Positions 46,775 to 55,796 of a stretch of 64,000 nucleotides of DNA are shown in pieces. The position numbers and the translations under genes are program-made. A model generated the notes under the pieces. The model worked only from the letters and a program-made list of their open reading frames with translations. It did no database searches and had not been told where the DNA came from. The stretch covers positions 1,318,644 to 1,382,643 of the forward strand of contig NZ_JAKZFS010000001.1 in the NCBI RefSeq assembly GCF_022808915.1, read 5' to 3'. The DNA is from Fundidesulfovibrio terrae (lineage in GTDB: Bacteria; Desulfobacterota; Desulfovibrionia; Desulfovibrionales; Desulfovibrionaceae). Each line of letters begins with the position of its first letter. Positions within the stretch are counted from its first letter, which is position 1.

Positions 46775-47686
46775 TTATGCGGAACGGTTTCTTGAGGACG
46801 GCGCGGGCCCGGAGGGGGCCGCAACACCTATCTGCATGCTGAAATCGGCGTAAGGCGCGGAATGGGTGACGCGCCCCACCGATATGAAATCCGCCCCGAG
46901 CGCGCCGAGTTCCGGCAGGGCCTCCAGGCTCACGCCGCCGCTCAGTTCGGTCTCGATGCCTTGGGGGATCATCGCCAGGGCTTCGCGCATCTGGTCCATG
47001 GTCATGTTGTCGAGCATGATGCGGTTGGGCCGAAGCTCCACGGCCTGGCGCACCTCGTTAAGGCTGCGGCATTCCACCTCGAGGGGGGGCGAGCCTTGTG
47101 GATAGGCGCGGCGCACGGCGGCCACGGCCTGGGGGATGCCTCCGGCCCGGTCGATGTGGTTGTCCTTGAGCATGAGCATCTCGGCCAGGGTGCGCCGGTG
47201 GTTCAGGCCGCCGCCCACGAGCACGGCGTACTTCTCCGGGTAACGCAGCCCCGGCAGGGTCTTTCGCGTGTCCAAAAGCTGCGTGCGCGAGCCCGAAAGA
47301 GCCGCGACGTAGCGGGCCGTCAGGTTGGCGATGCCCGAGAGGTGGCAGAGGAAGTTGAGGATAACCCGTTCGGCCTTGAGGAGCCCCACGGCCGGGCCGG
47401 TGAACAGGCCCACCAGCGTGCCCGCTGGGACCGCGTCCCCGTCCTTGGCCGGGTACTCGCATTCGGTCACGCCCAGGATGCCCATGCGGGCGAGCACCAT
47501 GTCCGCGATGGGCAGGCCCGCCACCAGGGAGTCCTCCTTGGCGACGATGCGCGCGGCGAGCCGGTCGCCCCGGGCGAAGACCGCCTTGGCGGTCAGGTCT
47601 GGTCCGTCCTCTTCCAGGGCCAGGTCCACGGCCCGGATGAGGTAGTCGCGGGCGGGGCCGGTGAAGAAGTCGTCGAAGGTGGTCAT
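46775..47686 (-). CDS. nadC: Nicotinate-nucleotide pyrophosphorylase (carboxylating)
   Basis: A 303-residue (from Met at 47686) quinolinate phosphoribosyltransferase, converting quinolinate and PRPP to nicotinate mononucleotide. Motifs: LEEDGPDLTAKAVF, NFLCHLSGIANLTARYV, LLDTRKTLPGLRYPEKYAVLVGG (TRKT loop) and the C-terminal ISVGRVTHSAPYADFS. An upstream ATG at 47707 adds seven residues; neither start has a clear ribosome site, and I prefer the one matching the usual family beginning. First gene of the leftward NAD cluster. Confidence 0.93.
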   Translation of the reverse strand: MTTFDDFFTGPARDYLIRAVDLALEEDGPDLTAKAVFARGDRLAARIVAKEDSLVAGLPIADMVLARMGILGVTECEYPAKDGDAVPAGTLVGLFTGPAVGLLKAERVILNFLCHLSGIANLTARYVAALSGSRTQLLDTRKTLPGLRYPEKYAVLVGGGLNHRRTLAEMLMLKDNHIDRAGGIPQAVAAVRRAYPQGSPPLEVECRSLNEVRQAVELRPNRIMLDNMTMDQMREALAMIPQGIETELSGGVSLEALPELGALGADFISVGRVTHSAPYADFSMQIGVAAPSGPAPSSRNRSA

Positions 47687-47828
47687 GATGAAAGGGGCGG
47701 GTAGCATGAAAGAGAGTGCCAGGGAAGGGCGTAGAACGGCAAATGCAGGATTGATAACGGTTTCACAAACTGGTGCGGCAGTCCTTCTGCATCGTTGGTG
47801 CGGCTTTATGCGGTCCGGCGCCGGTGCG

Positions 47829-47847
47829 ATGAGTATATTTTACTCAT
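47829..47847. promoter_or_regulatory. AT-rich palindrome upstream of the NAD cluster
   Basis: ATGAGTA - TATTT - TACTCAT, perfect 7-bp arms, extendable to TGC...GCA with one bulged base. It lies between the potassium-channel stop and nadC, about 145 bp before the nadC start; a candidate operator for NAD synthesis, or a short terminator. Confidence 0.35.
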
Positions 47848-47869
47848 GCATCCGCGGCCGGAGGCGCGC

Positions 47870-48688
47870 TTATTCCTTCACGATGGGGCTGGCCTCCGGG
47901 TTGAACGGATTCGTCCTGACCGCCAGGTAGAACAGGTAGGGGTAGGACTCCTTGAGGTAGCGCACGTAGGCCAGCCACTGGCCGCTGATGTAGGAGTAGA
48001 CCCGCGACAGGTCCCCGCCCAGGTGCTTGAGGTCGCTTGCGGGCAGGGTGGAGAGGTCCTCGGGGCGGCAGAGGATCTCGTCTCGCAGGTGGTAGATGGC
48101 CCGCAAAGTGTCGGAGAACGCCTCGTGCTCACCGATGCTGGGATTTTCCAGCAGGCGCAGCAGAAGGTCCGACTTCTCGCGCAGAAGCGCGCGCACGGCA
48201 TGAAGGTCAACTTGCGAGGCGTCCAAAGTGAAGACGTGGGCGTCCAGCAGCTTGGCGGCCTTCTTGAAGCGCTTCCTGTCCCAGGAGGCGTTCACGTCCA
48301 GCCTGCCGTAGAGCCCGTCCCGGGCCGGGTCGGCGGGCACGATGCGGGAGAGCAGGTCCAGGCCCACGTCGGAGAAGAAGATCCCCCGGATCATGTTGCG
48401 CTTCTCGCGCTTGGCGCGCTCCTCCTTCACGGAAAAGACCGACTCGGCCACGGACTCCACCACGCCCACGAACGTGCCCACTCCCGCGAACACCAGGCAT
48501 ATGGCGATGAGCTTGCCGCCGGTGGTCCAGGGGTGGATGTCCCCGTAGCCCACGGTGCTCATGGTGATGATGGAGAAATAGAAGGAATCGAAGAGCCCCA
48601 CGCCCTCCACGAGATGAAAGCCGAAGGTGCCCCCGGTCAATGCCAGGAGAAAGAGCGAACCGAAAATGTAGAGGCGGGAGGTGCGCAT
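47870..48688 (-). CDS. Two-helix potassium channel family protein
   Basis: A 272-residue KcsA/MthK-type subunit: TM1 (about residues 6-24), pore helix and selectivity filter TVGYGD (45-50), TM2 (about 60-80), then a cytoplasmic helical domain of about 190 residues that is not an RCK domain in appearance. Four subunits should form a potassium-selective pore. The frame is open further upstream, but Met at 48688 gives a sensible membrane start; there is no strong ribosome site. Confidence 0.88.
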   Translation of the reverse strand: MRTSRLYIFGSLFLLALTGGTFGFHLVEGVGLFDSFYFSIITMSTVGYGDIHPWTTGGKLIAICLVFAGVGTFVGVVESVAESVFSVKEERAKREKRNMIRGIFFSDVGLDLLSRIVPADPARDGLYGRLDVNASWDRKRFKKAAKLLDAHVFTLDASQVDLHAVRALLREKSDLLLRLLENPSIGEHEAFSDTLRAIYHLRDEILCRPEDLSTLPASDLKHLGGDLSRVYSYISGQWLAYVRYLKESYPYLFYLAVRTNPFNPEASPIVKE

Positions 48689-48717
48689 GGGGCTGATACC
48701 CGCGGGCCAGGCCGCGT

Positions 48718-49026
48718 CTACTCCTGGTGCTGGAAGGGGAACACGGTGACGAACGGATGCAGCTCGGGATGCACCACTCCGGCCTTTACCGCCGGGTCCT
48801 CGTCGAAGAACCGCCGGGCTTCCTCGTCGGAGTCCGCCCTGAACACCATGACGCCGTACGCACCGTCCGGGCAGACTCCCATGAGAACGATCCTGTCGCG
48901 GGCCGCCAGCCCTCGGCAATGGGCGGCATGCTCTTCCATGAGGGCCTTCTCCTCGGCGGTCATGGTCTTGACGAAGTCGTCGCGTTTGGCCTTGAAGAGC
49001 ATCAGGTAGGTCTTTTGGTCCTGCAT
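48718..49026 (-). CDS. YciI-like protein
   Basis: A 102-residue protein of the YciI/dimeric alpha-beta-barrel type, with a ferredoxin-like core (YLMLFKAKRDDF, GVMVFRADSDEEARRFFDEDPAVKAG, and the VHPELHPFVTVFP end). The His-Asp residues around the pocket are as in the family, for which a general enzymatic or binding role is assumed. It starts 9 bp after rarA and precedes the potassium-channel gene by 29 bp. Confidence 0.85.
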   Translation of the reverse strand: MQDQKTYLMLFKAKRDDFVKTMTAEEKALMEEHAAHCRGLAARDRIVLMGVCPDGAYGVMVFRADSDEEARRFFDEDPAVKAGVVHPELHPFVTVFPFQHQE

Positions 49027-49035
49027 GTGGTCATC

Positions 49036-50235
49036 CTATTTCTTTTTGAGCCCTTTGAGCCGGGCGGCCAGCTTGGGCTCCTCGCCCTGGTCCTTGTCCT
49101 GGTAGAAGCGAAGCCCGGAGAGGCCCTCGGGGAGGTATTCCTGCTCCACCCAACTGCCCGGGTAGGCGTGGGGGTATTTGTAGCCCTCGCCGAAGCCCCA
49201 CTGCCGCTGCAGCTTGGCCGAAGGGTTGCGCAGGTGCAGCGGCACCGGCCGCATGCCCTGGGTGGTCACTTCCTTGCGCGCGGCCAGGTAGGCGGCGTAG
49301 GTGGAATTGCTCTTGGGAGCCAGGGCCAGGTACACCGTGGTCTCGGCCAGGGGGATGAACCCCTCGGGCATGCCCACCATCTCCACGGCCTGCTGGCAGG
49401 CCACGGCCAGGGGCAGGGCGCGCGGGTCGGCCAGGCCGATGTCCTCGGAGGAGGACAGGATCAGCCTGCGGCACACGAAGCGCGGGTCCTCGCCGGATTC
49501 CAGCATGCAGGCCAGGTAGTACAGGGCCGCGTCCGGGTCCGAGCCCCGGATTGATTTGATGAAGGCCGAGACCAGCTCGTAGTGCTGGTCCGCGTCCCGG
49601 TCGCCGCGCATGACCTGCTCGGGCAGGTTGTGCTTGAGTTCCTTGGGGTCGCGTTTTTCCGGCGGCAGCTGGGCCGTGAATTCCAGCAGGTTCAGAAACG
49701 TCCTGGCGTCGCCGCCGGACATGAAGGACAAAATGTCCAGGCTCTCCTGGGGCAGGTCGAGCTTAAGGGCCTCCGTGCCGCGCCGCGCCACCAGCATCAT
49801 CTCCCCGTGGGACAGCGCCCGCAGGCGCATGACGTGCAGGCGCGAGAGCAGCTGTTTGGTCACTGAGAAGGACGGATTCTCGGTGGTGGTTGCCAGCAGG
49901 GTGATGTCGCCGTTCTCCAGAAGCGGCAGGAAGAAGTCCTGCTGGGCCTTGGAGAAGCGGTGCAGCTCGTCCAGGATGAGGATTTCCTTGCCCTCGATGA
50001 GGGTGCGCAGGGTGGCCAGCCCCGCCTCCGGGGCGCTGACCCGGACGTACGGGCTGCCCTTGGTCTTGGCCAGGAGGATCGCCAGGGTGGACTTGCCGCA
50101 CCCCGGCGGGCCGTAGAACAGGATGCTCGGCAGGCGCGGGGCCTTGAGCATGGTCGTGAGCCTGGAGATGACGTGGCCCTGGCCGGTGAATTCCTCGAAG
50201 GACTCCGGCCGGATAGCGTGGGCTAAAGGTGGCAT
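49036..50235 (-). CDS. rarA: Replication-associated recombination protein RarA (MgsA)
   Basis: A 399-residue AAA+ ATPase of the clamp-loader group: GPPGCGKST (42-50), Walker B LILDEL (Asp89, Glu90), sensor 1 TTENPSFSV, and the C-terminal tetramerisation domain (GEGYKYPHAYPG). It acts at stalled replication forks. The start lies 45 bp after the diguanylate cyclase stop. Confidence 0.94.
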   Translation of the reverse strand: MPPLAHAIRPESFEEFTGQGHVISRLTTMLKAPRLPSILFYGPPGCGKSTLAILLAKTKGSPYVRVSAPEAGLATLRTLIEGKEILILDELHRFSKAQQDFFLPLLENGDITLLATTTENPSFSVTKQLLSRLHVMRLRALSHGEMMLVARRGTEALKLDLPQESLDILSFMSGGDARTFLNLLEFTAQLPPEKRDPKELKHNLPEQVMRGDRDADQHYELVSAFIKSIRGSDPDAALYYLACMLESGEDPRFVCRRLILSSSEDIGLADPRALPLAVACQQAVEMVGMPEGFIPLAETTVYLALAPKSNSTYAAYLAARKEVTTQGMRPVPLHLRNPSAKLQRQWGFGEGYKYPHAYPGSWVEQEYLPEGLSGLRFYQDKDQGEEPKLAARLKGLKKK

Positions 50236-50280
50236 GAACCAAATCTACGCTTTTGCATGACGGTTGTCACGTCCTGTTTG

Positions 50281-51945
50281 TCATTGCGGCCTGACTTGAT
50301 CGCCACCCAGGCGTTTGGCTTCGAGCAGGGCCTGGTCCGCCTGGTCGAGAAGTTCGAAGGCCGAGACCGGATGTTCGGGGTCGTACTGGGCGTGGCCGAT
50401 GCTCACGGTGACGCTCAGGGGCTTGTCCTCCACCCCCAGGCAGGATGCCCGGACGGATTCGAGGATGCGGCTCGCCACGATCCCGGCTTCCCGGCCGTCC
50501 GCCCCGGAGAGCAGCACGGTGAATTCGTCCCCGCCCATGCGCCCGATCAGGTCTTCCTCCCGCACGTGGGTCGTCACGGCCCCGGCCACGGCCTTGAGCA
50601 CGGCGTCGCCGGTGGCGTGGCCGTGTTCGTCGTTGAAGGGCTTGAAGTTGTCCACGTCCAGGTAGAGCACGCAGTAGCTCTTGCCGTCGCGGGCGAGCCG
50701 GTCGGCGGCGGCCTCGAAGCGTTCGGTGAATCCCCGGCGGTTGAGCACGCCGGTCAGCTCGTCCAGGGTGGCCTCGGCCATGAGCCTGCGTTCGGTCTGG
50801 CGCCGCTCGGTGACGTCGTGCAAAAACATCAGGAACGCTCCGTGCCCGTCCCAGTCGATGCCCACCAGGTTGGCCTGCACGGTCATGGGATGGCCGGTGG
50901 CGGTGAGCGCCCTGAACTCGACGCTCTGGGGCTTGCCCGCGTGCTTGATGGCCGCGTAGGCCAGGGTCATGACCCGGTCACGGTCGCCCGGATGGACGAA
51001 GTCGGAGAAACTGGCCCGCTGCAGGTCGTCGTCGCTCAAGCCCGTCAACTCGAGCAATCGGGCGTTGTGCAGCAGGTAGAGGTCGTTCTGGATGACGGCG
51101 ATGGGTTCGCTGGCGTTGACGATGAGCTGCCGGTAGCGCTTCTCGCTGCGCGCCAGGGAGATCTCGGCCTCCTTGCGGCGCTGGATCTCCTCCTGGGCGG
51201 TCTGGAGCTCCACACGCAGCTCGGAGAGCTCCTGCAGGATGGCGAACACCGGGCGATGGGGCATGTACACGCCCGCGATGCTGTTCTGCCAGCCCAGGTA
51301 CGCCCACAGGATAGGCGCGGCGAAGCAGGAGATGATGAGCCGGCTCACCAGCGTGCCGCTCATGATGGAGACGTAGGAGCTCTCGCCCAGGAACGCGCCG
51401 GAGTTGAACAGGATGACGTCCAGCCACATCACGCCCAGAAGCGTCAGGAACGCCTTGGCCATCAGCGGCACGGAGCGCAACCTGCCGTGCAGGTATTCCC
51501 AGCACACGGCCAGGAAGAGCAGGTCCGCCAGGGTGGTGGCCACGCTGGCCAGATTGATGCGCAGGCTGGGTATGGGGACGTAGGCCAGGGGCTTGGTGCT
51601 GGAAAGGTGGGTCTGCATGTGCAGCACGAGCGATATGAGCGGCACCAGGGCCGAGACCCCCACCACAGTGAGGATGGCCACCCGCGTGGCCCGGGGGCCG
51701 TCGAACACGTAGACCACGAACACGCCGAGCAAAAGCGAGGTGTAGAAGACCGTGGAGCCAACCAGGAAGGTGACGTCCCCCAACTGCACCGCCACGCCCG
51801 CGTCCGTTATCCAGGACATGATGGCCGTAAGGCTGCCAAGCAGCGCGTAGAAGAAGGCCAGCCCGAAACGGTGGCGCAGGGAATGGGACCACAGCACGAG
51901 GCCGTAGACCGTGAAGGCTTCGGCGGCGAGAATCCAGGCTTTCAT
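50281..51945 (-). CDS. Membrane PAS-GGDEF diguanylate cyclase with VUT-like N-terminal membrane domain
   Basis: A 554-residue signalling protein. About six membrane helices (residues 1-230) resemble the VUT/YhhQ-like small-molecule transporter fold used as a sensor module. A short coiled coil, a PAS domain (about 265-385) and a GGDEF domain (about 395-550) follow. The active motif GGDEF is intact at 471-475, and the inhibitory I-site RxxD (462-465) is present five residues before it, so it should make c-di-GMP with product feedback. The ligand sensed by the membrane domain is unknown. It starts 10 bp after rsmE. Confidence 0.9.
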   Translation of the reverse strand: MKAWILAAEAFTVYGLVLWSHSLRHRFGLAFFYALLGSLTAIMSWITDAGVAVQLGDVTFLVGSTVFYTSLLLGVFVVYVFDGPRATRVAILTVVGVSALVPLISLVLHMQTHLSSTKPLAYVPIPSLRINLASVATTLADLLFLAVCWEYLHGRLRSVPLMAKAFLTLLGVMWLDVILFNSGAFLGESSYVSIMSGTLVSRLIISCFAAPILWAYLGWQNSIAGVYMPHRPVFAILQELSELRVELQTAQEEIQRRKEAEISLARSEKRYRQLIVNASEPIAVIQNDLYLLHNARLLELTGLSDDDLQRASFSDFVHPGDRDRVMTLAYAAIKHAGKPQSVEFRALTATGHPMTVQANLVGIDWDGHGAFLMFLHDVTERRQTERRLMAEATLDELTGVLNRRGFTERFEAAADRLARDGKSYCVLYLDVDNFKPFNDEHGHATGDAVLKAVAGAVTTHVREEDLIGRMGGDEFTVLLSGADGREAGIVASRILESVRASCLGVEDKPLSVTVSIGHAQYDPEHPVSAFELLDQADQALLEAKRLGGDQVRPQ

Positions 51946-51955
51946 CGAGGTGTAC

Positions 51956-52687
51956 TCACTCGTTTTCGGTGTTCGCCCCCCACCAGCTGAGTCCCAGGCA
52001 CAGAAGGGCGGCCGTTTCCCAGCGCAGAGGCCTGGGCCCCAGGGTCACGGCGGTGAATCCGGCGTCCTGGAAGAGGGAGGCTTCGGCGCTGGTCAGCCCT
52101 CCTTCGGGGCCTAGAAGGAAAACACGCCGCCCCGGCGCGGTCAAGTCCCGCCGGGCGAGTCCTCGCCGGACGTCCGGCGATTCCCAGAGGAGCATCCGCG
52201 AGTCGAAATCCGCCGTGCGTTCAATGACCCCCGCCGCGCCGCCCTGGACCATCTCCAGCCGGGGCAGCCAGGAATTGCCGCACTGCTTGGCCCCGGCAAC
52301 CATCTGGGCCAGCCAGGTGTCCTTGGGGGCCTTTGGCATGCCGCCCTGGCTGCGCGATGCCTCGAAGAACTGGATGCCCGTAGCGTTAAGCTCCACGGCC
52401 TTTTCCAGAAGCCAGCCGCGCCGCGTGGACTTGTTCCAGCCGAGCGCCAGCCAGGTCTCGTGGGTGGGGGCGGGGACGAAGGATTCGGATTCGAGGCAGA
52501 GCGTCACGCCGCCCTTGACCGATTCGACGGTGAAGAGACCCTCGCGGCCTTGGCCGTCGAAGCAGCGCACCCGCGCGCCGGGGCCCAGGCGCAGCACCTT
52601 GGCGAGATGGCGCGCCTCGTCGCCTTCCAGGCGGAAGGGGGGGGCCCAGGATTCGGGCGGGAGAAAGAAGGAGTCGAGTCTGGCCAT
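51956..52687 (-). CDS. rsmE: 16S rRNA (uracil1498-N3)-methyltransferase
   Basis: A 243-residue RsmE: N-terminal PUA-like domain (FRLEGDEARHLAKVLRLGPG) and the C-terminal SPOUT knot with LLGPEGGLTSAE and LGPRPLRWETAAL. It methylates U1498 of 16S rRNA. It lies in the leftward run after gcvT, but a 269-bp gap with a repeat and hairpins separates the two. Confidence 0.94.
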   Translation of the reverse strand: MARLDSFFLPPESWAPPFRLEGDEARHLAKVLRLGPGARVRCFDGQGREGLFTVESVKGGVTLCLESESFVPAPTHETWLALGWNKSTRRGWLLEKAVELNATGIQFFEASRSQGGMPKAPKDTWLAQMVAGAKQCGNSWLPRLEMVQGGAAGVIERTADFDSRMLLWESPDVRRGLARRDLTAPGRRVFLLGPEGGLTSAEASLFQDAGFTAVTLGPRPLRWETAALLCLGLSWWGANTENE

Positions 52688-52724
52688 GGGAGTGGGCGGG
52701 TTGAAAGTTGGGTCGGGGAGGGGA

Positions 52725-52763
52725 GCCTCCGGCGGCCAAAGGGCTCACGCCTTCTGGACTCCC
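52725..52763 (+). repeat. Hairpin-1 repeat, copy 4 (upstream of rsmE)
   Basis: Starts GCCTCCGGCGGCC, with imperfect stem CCAAAGGGC / GCCTTCTGG and the same GACTCCC end as copy 3. A related but different GC-rich double hairpin lies at 52868-52905 (GGGGGGAGG...CCCCCC and GCAGGGC...GCCCTGC). Confidence 0.7.
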
Positions 52764-52813
52764 TTATAGCTTCGCGGGGGGGCGGGGGGCCCCCGCGCCG
52801 GGACGCGGCGGCG

Positions 52814-52841
52814 CGATGCTCGTCCACCTGGACGAGCATCG
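52814..52841. terminator. Perfect hairpin downstream of gcvT
   Basis: CGATGCTCGTCCA / TGGACGAGCATCG, 13-bp arms around CC, with no T-tract. It may act as a Rho-assisted terminator, an RNA stabiliser or a protein-binding palindrome. Confidence 0.45.
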
Positions 52842-52956
52842 GCGCGAAGCGAAAGGCCGGGGTCCGGGGGGAGGCTTCTCCCCCCGGCGGGTGCAGGGCA
52901 GAGCCCTGCTTCTTCTCTGTGTTCATGCGTCTCTCCTGCTGGGGAGAGGCACAAAA

Positions 52957-54042
52957 CTACGCCAGCTTGGTCCTGGCCGTGGCGCCCTTGTAGAAGGGCA
53001 GTTCGGTCTTTTTCGCGGGCAGTTCCGCCTTGGCCGCCTTGACCACGAAGTCGGCCGAGTCGGCGGCGGAGGCTTTCACGAACGCCAGGGCGATGGAATG
53101 CCCCAGCGTGGGCGAGAACGATCCGCTGGTCACCACGCCCACTTCCTCGCCGCCGGGCAGGCAGACCTTGTCGTGGTGCCGCGCGCTGCGGCGTCCCTCG
53201 ATGGAGAGGGCCACCAGCTTCTCGCGCACGGTGAAGACCTTGTCCTTGCCCACGTAGTCGGCGGTGGAGGTCAGCATGCCCTCGTATCCGGCCTCGACCG
53301 GGGTGTGCTTGGTGTCCAGGTCCTGCCCGTAGAGGGGGTAGCCCATCTCCAGGCGCAGGGTGTCGCGCGCGCCGAGCCCGGCCGGGATCACCTCGGGGTC
53401 GGCGGCCAGCTTCTCCCACAGGGCCTGGGCCTTTTCCGAGGGCAGGTAGAACTCGTAGCCCAGCTCCCCGGTGTAGCCGGTGCGGCTGACGATGATTTCC
53501 GCGCCCTCGAATGCGGCCTTCACGAAGCTGAAGTAGCCGAGCTTGGACCAGTCCCCGGGCAGCAGGCGGCACAGCACCTCATAGGACTTGGGGCCCTGCA
53601 GGTCGATCTTGGCAGTGGCGTCGGAGATGTTCTCGAAGGCGAGCGTACCGGGCAGGCGGGACTTGATGGCCGCGAAGTCGGAGTCGATGCAGGCTCCGTT
53701 CACCACCAGCATGAACTCGTCCTCGGCCAGGCGGTAGACGATGAGGTCGTCCAGCACGCCGGCCTCGGTGCTGAGCAGGAAGCCGTAGCGGCATTTGCCC
53801 GGGGCCAGGGTCTCCAGGTTCTGGGTGACGGCGCGGGCCAGGGCGTCCTTGGCTCCGGCGCCCTTGAGGCTGAACTCGCCCATGTGGCAGATGTCGAAGA
53901 TGCAGGCCTTGGTGCGGCAGTGCTGGTGTTCGGCGATGATGCCGGAATATTGCACGGGCATTTCCCATCCGGCGAAGGGGACCATCTTGGCCCCGTTGGC
54001 CTTGTGCCAGCCATTGAGCGGCGTGATGAAGAGCTTTTCCAC
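52957..54042 (-). CDS. gcvT: Glycine cleavage system aminomethyltransferase (T protein)
   Basis: A 361-residue GcvT that moves the methylene group of glycine to tetrahydrofolate. Motifs: FAGWEMPVQYSGIIAEH, DICHMGEF, SRTGYTGELGYEFY and GLGARDTLRLEMGYPLYG. No gcvH or gcvP is nearby, and no glycine riboswitch fits the 17 bp upstream, so regulation probably comes from the promoter of the preceding gene, with which it is co-directional. Confidence 0.93.
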   Translation of the reverse strand: MEKLFITPLNGWHKANGAKMVPFAGWEMPVQYSGIIAEHQHCRTKACIFDICHMGEFSLKGAGAKDALARAVTQNLETLAPGKCRYGFLLSTEAGVLDDLIVYRLAEDEFMLVVNGACIDSDFAAIKSRLPGTLAFENISDATAKIDLQGPKSYEVLCRLLPGDWSKLGYFSFVKAAFEGAEIIVSRTGYTGELGYEFYLPSEKAQALWEKLAADPEVIPAGLGARDTLRLEMGYPLYGQDLDTKHTPVEAGYEGMLTSTADYVGKDKVFTVREKLVALSIEGRRSARHHDKVCLPGGEEVGVVTSGSFSPTLGHSIALAFVKASAADSADFVVKAAKAELPAKKTELPFYKGATARTKLA

Positions 54043-54059
54043 GAAACGTCTCCGCGGTT

Positions 54060-55796
54060 TTAGAGGGTGATGAGCGTTTGCGTCCGGGGCTGTTCCATGC
54101 GCAGCTTGCGGATGCGAGAGAACTCGTCGAAGAGCGACACGAGCCGCCCGTACATCTTCTTGATCTGCAGGCCGTACACGGACAGGTCGTCGTCCTTGCG
54201 GTTGACGAAGTTCTTGTGCAGGTAGCGATCCTGGAGGATGGTTTCGGTCATCTTGATGACCCGCTCCACCAGCTCATCGAAATAATTGACCATCTCGAAC
54301 TTGAGATCGGCCACGATCTCCGTGAAGGAGGTCAGCATGGACAGGTAGGAGAGCTTCTGCCCCTTGACTTGGCGGTTGAGCAGGTCCTCCAGGGTCTTGA
54401 GCTTGCGAGCCTGCTGTATGTAGCTGTATTTGCTCCAGACTTCCTGGTGCAGCGAGCGCATGGGAGTGAAGCGCTCGTAGTTGTCGGGCGAGAGCAGGTA
54501 GCCGTCCAGCACCTTGACCACGTTGGCGTAGAAATCATCGGAATAGCTGATGATCCTGCGCTGGTGCTTGGTGAGCCAGCTGTGCAGGAACTTGAGGCGT
54601 TTGTCGTCGGACTCGGTGCCCTCCACGATCTCGTGGCGCTTGAACACGATGCGGCCGTGGTATTCCCCGCGCACGATGTCGTTTAGGCGCAGGAACATGG
54701 AGTACGAGTCCTTGATGATGTTGACCCCGGAGAGGACCTGGCCGGTGAGGGGGTGGATGACCTCCTGGCGCACCACGGACAGGGCGCGGTCCTGCCGGAC
54801 GTTGTCGGGGTCGTACTTGTGCTGGTTGTAGATGACCCGCAGAAGGGCCACCCGGCGGTCGGGGTCCACGAAATAGCCGCCTTCGCGCAGGGTCTTCACG
54901 GTGTCGCGGAAGTGCTCGTGCACGCTCACCAGGGCCAGCTTCTCCACCCTGGGGTAGTGCTTGGCGTCGGGGTGGGAATAGATGGTGGTCAGGGTGCGGT
55001 CGGATTGGCCCAGCACGCGCACCATGAACTCCTCGCCGGAGCGGAAAAGGCGCCTGGCGAACATGGCCGACGAGGTGCGCCGCTCGCTGACGATGGGGAA
55101 GCCGTAGAGCTCCATGAGGAACTGGTACACGAACAGGCGGTTCACCTCGTACTTCTCGTCGTCGCCGGAGCTGAACTTGCCGATGCGCAGGCCGAACTGC
55201 TTGAGCTCCGTGTCGAGGTACGAGGGGAAGGAGGCGTACACCCCGGCCAGGTGGAACTTCCCGCGCGAGTTGTGGGCCAGCACGTGGGCGCGCTCCATGT
55301 GCAGGAGCGTGGGCAGAAGGTCCGGGTAGTTGTCCAGGGAGGTGATGTCCGAGGAGGAAAAACGCTGGCGGAACCGGTCCTGGCTCTGCTTGGGGATGCG
55401 CAGGGTCAGCGAGTTCAGGTTGTTCTGCCGGATGCGCTCGGTGAGGGCCGGGCTGGCCTTGCGCTGCTGGAGGGAGACGTCCTTGGGGGAGTGCAGGATG
55501 TCGTACTGGAAGATTTCCTGGAAGTAGGAGAGCTGCCTGGGCAGCACCACCATGGAAAAGCCCGGCAGCTCCTTGTATTCGAAGAGGTCCACCTCGAAGG
55601 AGGGCAGCAGTTCGCGGTTTTCCACCAGGGGATAGGACGGTGTCTCGAAATAGGGGCCAAGCAGGGCGTGCTTGGCGTGGACCAGGTCCAGGTACTCTTT
55701 GAGAGCCATGAGCCCGCCGTCCTTGAGCGCCCGGACGCGCCCGGCCAGGCCGTTGGGCCCGGCTTTGGAGAAGGCGTGTTCCCAGGTGAAGGACAT
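54060..55796 (-). CDS. Unknown conserved-looking 578-residue soluble protein
   Basis: I do not recognise this protein. It has 578 residues from the Met at 55796 (GGAG eight bases upstream), no signal peptide, no membrane span and, unusually for its length, no cysteine. It is rich in aromatic and charged residues and looks alpha/beta in the first 330 residues, with a more helical C-terminal third (around SYIQQARKLKTLEDLLNRQ). Codon use matches its neighbours. It precedes gcvT by 17 bp on the same strand, so the two are likely co-transcribed. Confidence 0.85.
   Translation of the reverse strand: MSFTWEHAFSKAGPNGLAGRVRALKDGGLMALKEYLDLVHAKHALLGPYFETPSYPLVENRELLPSFEVDLFEYKELPGFSMVVLPRQLSYFQEIFQYDILHSPKDVSLQQRKASPALTERIRQNNLNSLTLRIPKQSQDRFRQRFSSSDITSLDNYPDLLPTLLHMERAHVLAHNSRGKFHLAGVYASFPSYLDTELKQFGLRIGKFSSGDDEKYEVNRLFVYQFLMELYGFPIVSERRTSSAMFARRLFRSGEEFMVRVLGQSDRTLTTIYSHPDAKHYPRVEKLALVSVHEHFRDTVKTLREGGYFVDPDRRVALLRVIYNQHKYDPDNVRQDRALSVVRQEVIHPLTGQVLSGVNIIKDSYSMFLRLNDIVRGEYHGRIVFKRHEIVEGTESDDKRLKFLHSWLTKHQRRIISYSDDFYANVVKVLDGYLLSPDNYERFTPMRSLHQEVWSKYSYIQQARKLKTLEDLLNRQVKGQKLSYLSMLTSFTEIVADLKFEMVNYFDELVERVIKMTETILQDRYLHKNFVNRKDDDLSVYGLQIKKMYGRLVSLFDEFSRIRKLRMEQPRTQTLITL

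Noticed and set aside
48689-48919. Longer N-terminus for the potassium channel
   Set aside because: The added residues are arginine/glycine-rich antisense sequence of the YciI-like gene and would misplace the first membrane helix.
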